Source of the DNA: a virus
IMG/VR virus record: IMGVR_UViG_3300043446_003888
Location: 1 to 25,634 of that record
Length of the DNA stretch: 25,634 nucleotides
Reading direction: 5' to 3' (one strand)
In this document: in pieces, positions 5,566 to 11,682 of the stretch
Numbering within the stretch: position 1 is the first letter of the stretch
How the letters are laid out: each line of letters begins with the position of its first letter
Notes under the pieces: model-generated
The model's input: the letters and a program-made list of their open reading frames with translations, nothing else
Told to the model about the DNA's origin: nothing
Database searches by the model: none
Translations under genes and position numbers: made by a program

Positions 5566-6299
5566 GCGCGGGAAATGTGGTGCAACTCGGGGTGTGCAAT
5601 GTGGCATGCCTGCCGGTGGCTGAGGCCGCTCAGGTGGCCGGGATGGATTGTGCCGGGGGCGAAGTTTCGCCAATGGCGGCCGCCGATCCGGCGGCGCTCG
5701 CCGGGATCGCCCAGGGCGGTGCCGGTGACCAGGTGCGCGGGGCTGCTGGGGCTGCGTGTCACGGTCCGTCAGACGTGCAATCTGCTGTTTTCGTGTTGTC
5801 ATACGAGGGAGGTGCGCGCCCGTGTCACACTCCACGCCACGAGCGGGCCGATCTGGATGCCGGTCAGGCTGGGCTGGGCCGCGTGGCCGGCGCTGAAACC
5901 GATCGGGGGGGAGGGGGGTCGGGCGCGCGCGCGCGTGCATGCTGTACAATCGGATTGGGTGCCGCAGAAAATTTCCGCAATGGCTCGAGCTCACGCCGGA
6001 CCCCTGCCCCAAAAAAAGAAGGGGGCGCGGTGGAGGCGGTGCGTCCGTATGGCCGGAAGGCGGTGTTTGCGCGCGTGGTGCGCACCGGGCAGATCGTGCT
6101 GGTGAAGCTGGGGCGTGGTCTGCATGCTGAGCGTTTCCCATTTCCCTGCTGGTTGCAGGCGCAACAGGTGGATGGTGCGTGGATCTACGCGGGTCCCGTG
6201 CCGGAGCCACGCTGCCCGCAGTGCCTATCCCGACACAACACGGATTGCTATGAGCAACCTTGTGGGTGGTCCGAAAAAAAGAAGGGGGGCGCGGCATGA
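5562..6299 (+). CDS. hypothetical protein carrying two KKEGGA-type repeats
   Basis: The start at 5562 has a strong Shine-Dalgarno AAGGAGG 6 bases before it and overlaps the preceding stop. The codons of this frame show the G-rich first position of coding DNA. The protein is 245 residues. The first 150 are Ala/Gly-rich and low complexity, with no recognisable fold. The last 90 (from VEAVRPYGRKAV) look like an ordinary small globular domain with a PRCPQCLSRHNTDCYEQPC cysteine group that could bind zinc. The A/G-tract element occurs between these parts (6011-6030) and again at the very C terminus (6274-6294). A second frame is open from 5575 to 6105, so a frameshifted gene structure cannot be excluded. 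Confidence 0.6.
   Translation: MSAGNVVQLGVCNVACLPVAEAAQVAGMDCAGGEVSPMAAADPAALAGIAQGGAGDQVRGAAGAACHGPSDVQSAVFVLSYEGGARPCHTPRHERADLDAGQAGLGRVAGAETDRGGGGSGARARACCTIGLGAAENFRNGSSSRRTPAPKKEGGAVEAVRPYGRKAVFARVVRTGQIVLVKLGRGLHAERFPFPCWLQAQQVDGAWIYAGPVPEPRCPQCLSRHNTDCYEQPCGWSEKKKGGAA
5905..5942 (+). other. G-tract followed by alternating CG tract
   Basis: G7-A-G6-TC-G3 (5905-5923) is followed by an unbroken 20-base alternating purine-pyrimidine run (5923-5942, mostly CG). G-runs of this kind can form a quadruplex, and alternating CG runs favour Z-DNA. The tract lies inside the low-complexity part of the gene at 5562, so both coding and structural explanations apply. Confidence 0.5.
6011..6030 (+). 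repeat. A7-GAA-G5 micro-repeat, copy 1
   Basis: The copy reads A7, GAA, G5, CGCGG. In the 5562 frame it encodes Lys-Lys-Glu-Gly-Gly-Ala. It separates the low-complexity N-terminal part of that protein from its globular C-terminal part. Confidence 0.8.
6274..6294 (+). repeat. A7-GAA-G6 micro-repeat, copy 2
   Basis: The copy reads A7, GAA, G6, CGCGG. It encodes the C-terminal Lys-Lys-Lys-Gly-Gly-Ala of the gene at 5562 and also supplies the G-rich Shine-Dalgarno sequence for the next start at 6296. In the upstream frame it contains the heptamer A-AAA-AAG (6275-6281). Confidence 0.8.
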
Positions 6300-6577
6300 G
6301 TGTTTACGCGCCAGCCACAAAGGCCATTGCGCAGCGGCCGCTGCATGAGCTGCTGCACGCTCGGCGGCGCATCGATGAGTGCGCCGCTATCCTGCGCGAT
6401 ATTGATGAGCTGCTGGCGCGCGAGGATGTGAGCTCAGCAGACAAGCTGGCTCTACTCAATGAGCGTGCCACGACACGGATCAATTTGCTCGCCTGCCAGA
6501 ACATCGTGGCGGCATGCGAGGAACGCATGCGCATCGAGGCGCAGCTGATGCAGCGCCGACATGGCTGGCTGCTTTGA
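6296..6577 (+). CDS. small helical protein of unknown function
   Basis: This 93-residue protein starts MSVYAPATKAIAQRPLHELL. It is rich in Glu, Arg, Leu and Ala and probably forms a helical hairpin or coiled coil (LHARRRIDECAAILRDIDELL, then DKLALLNERATTRINLLA, then a cysteine-containing helix). I recognise no family. The start overlaps the preceding stop (ATGA) and is preceded by a G-rich ribosome-binding stretch. The same frame stays open upstream through the A/G-tract, so a -1 slip in the previous gene would fuse the two proteins. Confidence 0.65.
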   Translation: MSVYAPATKAIAQRPLHELLHARRRIDECAAILRDIDELLAREDVSSADKLALLNERATTRINLLACQNIVAACEERMRIEAQLMQRRHGWLL

Positions 6578-6594
6578 CACACTTTTCTCTCCAC

Positions 6595-6864
6595 ATGTCA
6601 CTTGAATCCAAACCCATCCCTCTCGTCGCGGCTGTGCAAGTGCTGCGATACCGTCCCAACCCTGACACCGGCGTGCTTGAGCCATGGCCAGTGGCCACCT
6701 GTGAGATTGATCAAGCTGGTCGCATTGCCTTTTGGGGTGATGCTGGCAAAGCGTATGAGCCCCTTTTGCGGGCGACAAAAAAAAGCGCGGTCGTACTAGC
6801 GGCGCAAAGCATCCACGATGCGCTGAATGAGGCGCGCGAATTGAAGGAGGAGTCCGGCCTATGA
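6595..6864 (+). CDS. small early protein of unknown function
   Basis: This 89-residue protein reads MSLESKPIPLVAAVQVLRYR at its start. It has two or three beta-like stretches (VAAVQVLRYRP, VATCEIDQ, AGRIAFW) and a C-terminal helix (AAQSIHDALNEARELKEE). No family is recognised. I chose the ATG at 6595 because the upstream extension reads through the preceding gene. The region contains A8-GCGCGG (6777-6790), a degenerate relative of the A/G micro-repeat. The stop overlaps the next start. Confidence 0.6.
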   Translation: MSLESKPIPLVAAVQVLRYRPNPDTGVLEPWPVATCEIDQAGRIAFWGDAGKAYEPLLRATKKSAVVLAAQSIHDALNEARELKEESGL

Positions 6865-7064
6865 GTCAATCTTCTGCTCGTTCGATGCGACCTGTGGTCG
6901 TGGGATCTGTGTGGCGTCACCGCCATGACTCCACACGTTTGAAGCTGACTTATGTCACGCGTGGCACGGTCGATTTTCTAAACCTTACCACCGACGGCCA
7001 CGGCGTGATGAGCCGCTCCTGGCTGGAGAAACATTTCACCGAGGAGGAGTCTGCCCGTGCATAA
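6861..7064 (+). CDS. small basic protein of unknown function
   Basis: This 67-residue protein overlaps the previous stop (ATGA) and has a GGAGG-type ribosome site just before it. The central VVVGSVWRHRHDSTRLKLTYV segment looks like a small beta-barrel entry, and WLEKHF like a helix end, but no family is recognised. It overlaps the start of the replication gene by a few bases, so it is part of the replication operon. Confidence 0.6.
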   Translation: MSQSSARSMRPVVVGSVWRHRHDSTRLKLTYVTRGTVDFLNLTTDGHGVMSRSWLEKHFTEEESARA

Positions 7065-8055
7065 ATACTGGAGACACATTGGCGACTACGCCAAAGACAC
7101 GAAGCATTTAACCATGCTGGAGCACGGGGCACTCACCCTCATGCTTGATTGGGCCTACGCCAGCGAGCGCCCACTGCCCGAGGATGAGCGCACTCTTTTC
7201 CGCCTGTGCTCCGCCTTTGACAAGGCCGAGCGCGAGGCTGTGATCACCGTGCGTGATGAGTTCTTTGAGCTCGGTGAGGAGGGCTACACCCAGCGCCGCG
7301 TGTTGCGTGAGATCGCCGAGTTCCGTTCCAAAGCGGAGAAAGCCTCTGCCTCAGCTGCCATGCGATGGCAGAAGGATCGCCATGCGAACGCAATGCCAAC
7401 GGAAAGCGAACGCAATGCGAACGCAATGCGAACGCATTGCGATGGCAATGCGAACGGTATGCTACGCGCGCGCGTTCCAACAACCAACAACCAACAACCA
7501 GCAACCACCTTCTTGTCCGCACCTGACGGTGCTGGACCCTCCGACGACTCAGCCCAAGGTTTGCCTGCGGCTGTTCCGACAGATTCTGGCCAGAAAAAAA
7601 AGAAGGGGGGCGCGGACCAAGATGCTCTGGCATGGACGCTGGAGGGCGGGTGGACCGGGTTCACTGGCGACCTGTGGGATGAGTTCTCGCAGGCCTATCC
7701 CGCCTGCGACATCCGACGGCAGATGCTGGCGATGGAGCAATGGCTGAAGGCCAATCCTGCGAAGGCGCGCAAGAGCAACTGGCGCAAGTTCGTCACCAAC
7801 TGGCTGGCCAAAGAGCAGGATCGTGGTGGGGATCTGCGCGGCATGCCGCAGCCTGCATGGTCGGGTTTGGGAGCAAAAAAAGAAGGGGGCGCGTTGCTGA
7901 CGATTGAGCATCCGCCGGTGGGTTATGAGCAAGCTATGGCCGCTTTGTTCGGCGAGGAGTGGCAGCAGATCTGCCCCGCTTGGCCGCAGATGACTGCCAG
8001 CGACAAATCGCAAGTGCGCGCCTGGCTGCGTGAGCATGGAAAGGAGGCCGCATGA
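7057..8055 (+). CDS. phage replication protein, DUF1376 (YdaU-like)
   Basis: The start is GTG at 7057, with GAGGAGGAG placed before it. The 332-residue protein has an N-terminal DUF1376 domain (about 1-108: KYWRHIGDYAKDTKHLTMLE, GALTLMLDWAY). A low-complexity linker follows at about 109-195. A second helical domain comes next (WDEFSQAYPACDIRRQMLAM, then NWRKFVTNWLAKEQDR) and a final 45-residue tail. DUF1376 proteins are found next to phage helicases and are treated as replication initiators or organisers. The linker is encoded by the 11-bp iteron array and a CAA-rich repeat, a layout like lambda O with its internal origin. Two copies of the A/G micro-repeat lie at 7594 and 7875. It overlaps the helicase gene (ATGA). 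Confidence 0.85.
   Translation: MHKYWRHIGDYAKDTKHLTMLEHGALTLMLDWAYASERPLPEDERTLFRLCSAFDKAEREAVITVRDEFFELGEEGYTQRRVLREIAEFRSKAEKASASAAMRWQKDRHANAMPTESERNANAMRTHCDGNANGMLRARVPTTNNQQPATTFLSAPDGAGPSDDSAQGLPAAVPTDSGQKKKKGGADQDALAWTLEGGWTGFTGDLWDEFSQAYPACDIRRQMLAMEQWLKANPAKARKSNWRKFVTNWLAKEQDRGGDLRGMPQPAWSGLGAKKEGGALLTIEHPPVGYEQAMAALFGEEWQQICPAWPQMTASDKSQVRAWLREHGKEAA
7382..7458 (+). repeat. seven 11-bp iterons inside the replication gene (candidate origin)
   Basis: Seven contiguous 11-bp units run without a gap. Units 1, 4 and 5 are identical (ATGCGAACGCA); units 2, 3, 6 and 7 differ by one to three bases. Eleven is not a multiple of three, so the DNA rather than a peptide repeat is conserved. 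One unit is about one helical turn, so bound proteins would line up on one face. A CAACCAA-type simple repeat (about 7476-7506) follows and could melt or bind ssDNA-binding proteins. By analogy with lambda ori in the O gene this is a likely replication origin. Confidence 0.75.
7594..7615 (+). repeat. A8-GAA-G6 micro-repeat, copy 3
   Basis: The copy reads A8, GAA, G6, CGCGG. In the replication-protein frame it encodes Lys-Lys-Lys-Lys-Gly-Gly-Ala, just before the second domain. It contains the heptamer A-AAA-AAG in the correct phase. A -1 slip would end at a TGA at 7680-7682 and give a product lacking the second domain. Confidence 0.8.
7875..7893 (+). repeat. A7-GAA-G5 micro-repeat, copy 4
   Basis: The copy reads A7, GAA, G5, CGCG. 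It encodes Lys-Lys-Glu-Gly-Gly-Ala between the second domain and the tail of the replication protein. The flanks of the four copies are unrelated, so only the core is repeated. Confidence 0.8.
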
Positions 8056-9728
8056 GCGATGCCCTGACCATCGAGCACCGGCCAGACAGTCCCGAGGCGC
8101 GGCTGGCGCGGATCAATCGTGCGATGCCGGAGGCGCGCGATGCGGAGAAGGGCTTGCTGTCCTGCCTCCTGCAAGACCCGGAGCGCCTCACCGAGGTGCG
8201 CGGCCGGCTCAAGCCGGAGGCGTTTTACCATCCCGGGCATCAAGTCGTTTACGAGACCATGCTGACCCTGCTGGATGCCAACAAGCCCGTGGAGGTCATC
8301 GCTCTCACGCATGCGCTGCGGGAGCGGGAGCGGCTCGATTTCGTCGGCGGTGCGGCGGAGATTGCTGAACTCGGCTGTCATGCTCCTGTGCCAGCGCATT
8401 ACCCGCACTACCTGCAAGTCGTGCGTGAGAAGTGGATGTTGCGCTGCACCATCCATGCCTGCGCGGAAAGCATTGAGGAGTGCTTTGATCATGGCAAGGA
8501 CGAACAGGATGCCGATGCCGTGGCCGTCATCGGCCGTGCTGAGAGCCGCGTGTTTGACTGCGTGCAGGCCATGCAGGCCAGCGGCGAGTATTCGACCGGG
8601 CCGGTGCCTGCTTCACAAGGAGTCACGGATTGGGTGGACCGCCTAGAGGCGACCATTGCGAATCGCGGCAAGATCATGGGCCTCGAGACCGGCCTGCTGG
8701 AGCTGGACCAGACCGTGCATGGGCTTGATGATTCGCAGGGCGAGATCGTCGTCATCGCAGGCCGCCCAGGGCAGGGGAAGACGGCCATGGCCACCACGCT
8801 CATCCACAATCTGGCGGTGCAGCGTCATGCGCCTGGGTTGGTGTTTAGCGCGGAGATGAGTGCTGTGCAGCTGTATGATCGCGTCATTCTCGGCGGCGCA
8901 GGCATCGACACGAGCAAAGCTATCACCGGCATGTTCAGTCGGTCGGATCAAGAAGCCTTGAGCCTAAAAGCGCGCGAGGTGCAGCGTGCGCCGCTGCTTA
9001 TCTCGGATGGTGGCGCTATTAGCACGGCGGACATTCGTAGCCAGGTGCAGGTGGCCAAGCGCAAGCACGGCATCCGCTGGATTGTGGTGGATCACTTGCA
9101 CCTCATCAAGGCTGTGTCCAAGCGCGGCATGAAGGATGAGCGTGAGGCGCTCGTCGAGGTCATGGAGACACTGCAATTCGTGAAGAAGCATTACAAGGTG
9201 GTGGTGCTCCTCATGGTGCAGCTCAACCGCGAGACGGACCGCAACGCAGGCAAGCCGCCCGTGCTGGCCGATCTGAGCGGCAGCGCCGCCATCGAGTGGT
9301 ATGCGGACCACGTTTGGATGCTGCATCGAGATCCGTATTTCGTCGGCTGGCACACGCTCAGCGAGGAAAAGAAGCGCGGCTGGACCGATGCCGTGCAGCC
9401 TCGGCGCGAGCGCAACCCGCAGTGCTGGAGCGGCGGCGAGAAATACGGCGAGGAAGACGGCGGCTGGGCGCGTGAGGACTACGAGCAGGACGCCAAAGTC
9501 TTCGTGCGCAAGAATCGCCGCGGCCCCACGCCCGAGCTGCATGTGCGCTTCGAGGACTGGCGCACCTGGTATAGCAGCCGCATGCCCAAGCTGAACAGCA
9601 CCGACTGGCGCGACTGGCAGTTTGGCAGCTACGCCACACCCAAGAAAGACAAAGCTCCCAAGACCGCCCGCGAGATCGGCCGCAAGCGCGGCGGCTCCGA
9701 GGACTGGAAGGAAGGATTCGATGACTGA
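8052..9728 (+). CDS. dnaB: replicative DNA helicase, DnaB type
   Basis: This 558-residue protein has the N-terminal DnaB domain (about 28-130: DAEKGLLSCLLQDPERL, YHPGHQVVYETM). A RecA-fold helicase domain starts at about 200. Walker A is GRPGQGKT (237-244), Walker B is IVVDHLHLI (344-352), and VVVLLMVQLNRETD (about 383-396) carries the sensor region. It would unwind the phage origin as a hexamer, loaded by the DUF1376 protein encoded just before it. The gene is longer than the usual 450-470 residues because of a C-terminal extension after about 440 (EEKKRGWTDAVQPRRERN and onward), rich in charged and Trp residues. The ATG overlaps the previous stop. Confidence 0.92.
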   Translation: MSDALTIEHRPDSPEARLARINRAMPEARDAEKGLLSCLLQDPERLTEVRGRLKPEAFYHPGHQVVYETMLTLLDANKPVEVIALTHALRERERLDFVGGAAEIAELGCHAPVPAHYPHYLQVVREKWMLRCTIHACAESIEECFDHGKDEQDADAVAVIGRAESRVFDCVQAMQASGEYSTGPVPASQGVTDWVDRLEATIANRGKIMGLETGLLELDQTVHGLDDSQGEIVVIAGRPGQGKTAMATTLIHNLAVQRHAPGLVFSAEMSAVQLYDRVILGGAGIDTSKAITGMFSRSDQEALSLKAREVQRAPLLISDGGAISTADIRSQVQVAKRKHGIRWIVVDHLHLIKAVSKRGMKDEREALVEVMETLQFVKKHYKVVVLLMVQLNRETDRNAGKPPVLADLSGSAAIEWYADHVWMLHRDPYFVGWHTLSEEKKRGWTDAVQPRRERNPQCWSGGEKYGEEDGGWAREDYEQDAKVFVRKNRRGPTPELHVRFEDWRTWYSSRMPKLNSTDWRDWQFGSYATPKKDKAPKTAREIGRKRGGSEDWKEGFDD

Positions 9729-9764
9729 TTTCACCTACAACGCACACCCACCACCCACACCCAC

Positions 9765-10676
9765 ATGACATCCTCGTTATCAACAATATCCTTGAAAGAA
9801 GCGCATGCCCGTTTTGCCGATGCGCTGCGGAAAGATTTGAGCCTGATGGTGCAGCCGCATCCGATCACGGTGCAGTTGCTCACATGGCCTGAGCTGATCG
9901 ATTATCTCGTCGAGCACAACACGCGGAACCGGACCATCAAAGACAGACAGCTCGGGCATCTGGTTGATCTCATGCAATCGGGACGTTGGTATTGCACGGG
10001 CCAGGGCTTAAGCGTGGACACTCAAGGGGAGACCATTGATGGTGGACACCGCATCACGGCCATCAAGAAGGCCGGTTATCCAACGCTTCGGATCAATCTC
10101 ACTTTGGGCGTGGACCGTGAAGCGCTTGCGGTGATTGACTCGCATGCGAAACGCACTTCCTCCGATGTGCTTGGTCTGATGTTGGATCAGAAGGTGTCAA
10201 ACTGGGTGGCTGCCACCGCGCGCCTGCTGGTCCTTTTCGCGTATAACTCCCTTCAAAACTGCGCCTTCAAGCCAAGCGCGCATCAGATGGCGTTGGTCAT
10301 TAGTTTGCTGCGAGAAGAAATCGAGTTGTTTCAACCGCTGCTGTCCGTGGATCACCGCAAATGGTCGGCTGCGCGCATTGCGGCCTGGCTCGTCTATGCC
10401 AAGGTAAATACCGCCTTTGCTGCCGATTTTGCCAAGCAAGTGCATACAGGCGCAGCCTTGGAGAAAGGCTCACCGGCCCTTAGATTGCGCACGGATATTT
10501 TCAAACCGCAATCTGGAGGCGGTGCGATGCAAACCGAAGGGTTTTACGCCACGCTGAACATTCTCCGGGCAGCCTACGAGGGCAGATCTGTGACGAAGCT
10601 CTACGTTTCGACTGAACTGACGCCTAACGAAAGCGCCTTTGCCACATGGCTTAGACAAGAATTGGAGAACCAATAA
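9765..10676 (+). CDS. ParB/DGQHR-fold phage protein
   Basis: This 303-residue protein contains a ParB-like core at about 38-145. The pattern is NRTIKDRQLGHLVDLMQSGR, then a strand, then TIDGGHRITAIKKAG (D92-R96), then a helix with VIDSHAKRTSSDVL. This 'IDGxHRlxAi' signature is the active-site loop of the ParB/sulfiredoxin fold, which binds or hydrolyses nucleotides. Phage members of unknown function have this form. The C-terminal half is helical and does not resemble partition ParB. The start at 9765 is preceded by an A/C-rich leader instead of a Shine-Dalgarno sequence. The product may act in replication or host takeover. Confidence 0.65.
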   Translation: MTSSLSTISLKEAHARFADALRKDLSLMVQPHPITVQLLTWPELIDYLVEHNTRNRTIKDRQLGHLVDLMQSGRWYCTGQGLSVDTQGETIDGGHRITAIKKAGYPTLRINLTLGVDREALAVIDSHAKRTSSDVLGLMLDQKVSNWVAATARLLVLFAYNSLQNCAFKPSAHQMALVISLLREEIELFQPLLSVDHRKWSAARIAAWLVYAKVNTAFAADFAKQVHTGAALEKGSPALRLRTDIFKPQSGGGAMQTEGFYATLNILRAAYEGRSVTKLYVSTELTPNESAFATWLRQELENQ

Positions 10677-10695
10677 CACCCACCACCACACCTAG

Positions 10696-11097
10696 ATGCC
10701 CAATAAACTGAATGCCTACATTGACCCCGCGAAGCTCCAAGGAGCGTTTCGCATGAAGCTGAAATCCAAGACCGGCGAGGCGGAGGACTGCCTCGTGATT
10801 GTGTTGTCTAAGTCGCGCATCCGCGTCAATGAGCGGAACCCGGAGCGGCTGGGGCTGGCGCTGGACTTTGTGCCGAACAAGGACGGCAAGGACGAGTATG
10901 GCAACACGCACTGGTGCAAGGAGAGCGTGAGCAAGGCCGAGCGGGAAGGGCCGAATCCGCCGCAGATGCCGTTCCTCGGCAATGCGCGCGAGTATGAGCC
11001 CGGCGGCCAGCGCAGCGCCCGGCCAGCTAGCGCCGAGAGCCGTGAATCCGCCCAGGTGATGACCGAGGGCTTCGAGGACGATGACATCCCGTTTTGA
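10696..11097 (+). CDS. small protein with SSB-type acidic C-terminal tip
   Basis: This 133-residue protein has a globular N-terminal part (about 1-85: LQGAFRMKLKSKTGEAEDCL, IRVNERNPERLG), a Pro/Ser-rich linker, and the C-terminus MTEGFEDDDIPF. An acidic tail ending Asp-Asp-Asp-Ile-Pro-Phe is the hallmark of bacterial SSB proteins, where it recruits replication and repair partners. The N-terminal part does not show an obvious OB-fold motif, so it may be a divergent phage ssDNA-binding protein or another protein that borrows the SSB tail. Its place right after helicase and ParB-like genes supports a replication role. Confidence 0.6.
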   Translation: MPNKLNAYIDPAKLQGAFRMKLKSKTGEAEDCLVIVLSKSRIRVNERNPERLGLALDFVPNKDGKDEYGNTHWCKESVSKAEREGPNPPQMPFLGNAREYEPGGQRSARPASAESRESAQVMTEGFEDDDIPF

Positions 11098-11109
11098 AGC
11101 CACCCCTGC

Positions 11110-11682
11110 ATGGACCTCACCCCGCCGCTGCCTTTGGATCTGCCACCCTCGCCTGTCGAGGAGTGGCGGAAGCACAGTGCCAAGAACTGGCGCAGCACCG
11201 ATCCGGCCAGCTACGCGCTGTGCGTGGAGATGGTGCGGGAGCATGGCATTGCCAACATCTCCGAGCTGCAACGGCAGCTCAAGGAACTGGGCGTGGACAA
11301 GAGCCGCCAGACGATCACGGCGCTGATCCGCACCGAGTTCAGCACGGAGGAGCTGGCGCAGATCAATGCGGTGAGCGCGCAGATCGCGGTGATGCAGGGC
11401 ACGGCGAAGCTGGTGGAAGTGCTGCCCGATGCGAAGAAGTCGGACCTCATGGCGGTGGCGATGAGCACGAAGATGGCGCATGACATCGAGCGCAGCCTGC
11501 ATGGCATGCCGACGGAGATCCGCGAGGTGCGGGAGGTGAGCGCGGTGGAGAAGCTGAACCAACTGCGTGAGCAGGCCCGCGCGAAACTCGCCGAACGCAG
11601 CGATTTGGTGGTCGAGGCGGAAGTAATGCCCGCCGGAGGTGGGAATGAAGAAATCCGAATGACGAAGGAGGAGAACGCATGA
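11110..11682 (+). CDS. terS: putative small terminase subunit
   Basis: This 190-residue protein stands immediately before the large terminase, overlapping it by 4 bp. Residues 30-80 hold a helix-turn-helix (YALCVEMVREHGIANISELQ, then LGVDKSRQTITALI), and 85-150 form long helices (VSAQIAVMQGTAKLVEVL). HTH plus helical oligomerisation is the usual build of small terminases, which bind the pac or cos site. The last part (GGGNEEIRMTKEENA) is derived from a short dispersed repeat and looks like a recent C-terminal addition. Assignment rests on position and fold pattern. Confidence 0.65.
   Translation: MDLTPPLPLDLPPSPVEEWRKHSAKNWRSTDPASYALCVEMVREHGIANISELQRQLKELGVDKSRQTITALIRTEFSTEELAQINAVSAQIAVMQGTAKLVEVLPDAKKSDLMAVAMSTKMAHDIERSLHGMPTEIREVREVSAVEKLNQLREQARAKLAERSDLVVEAEVMPAGGGNEEIRMTKEENA
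11641..11678. repeat. verrucomicrobial-type dispersed repeat at the end of terS
   Basis: The stretch reads GNEEIRMTKEENA on the plus strand and SFVIRISSF on the minus strand. This matches, from memory, a family of short repeats scattered through verrucomicrobial genomes that produce spurious 'SFVIRHSSF'-type peptides. Here it has become part of the terS coding sequence. Recognition is from memory and needs a search. Confidence 0.45.

Noticed and set aside
5575-6105. Second open frame inside the hypothetical gene at 5562
   Set aside because: It has no ribosome site of its own and an Arg/Trp-rich composition typical of a shifted G+C-rich gene. Kept only as an observation on dual frames.
9765-10676. 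The ParB-like gene as a partition protein for a plasmid prophage
   Set aside because: Only the DGGHR core of the fold is shared. There is no HTH partition domain, no ParA neighbour and no parS-like repeats.
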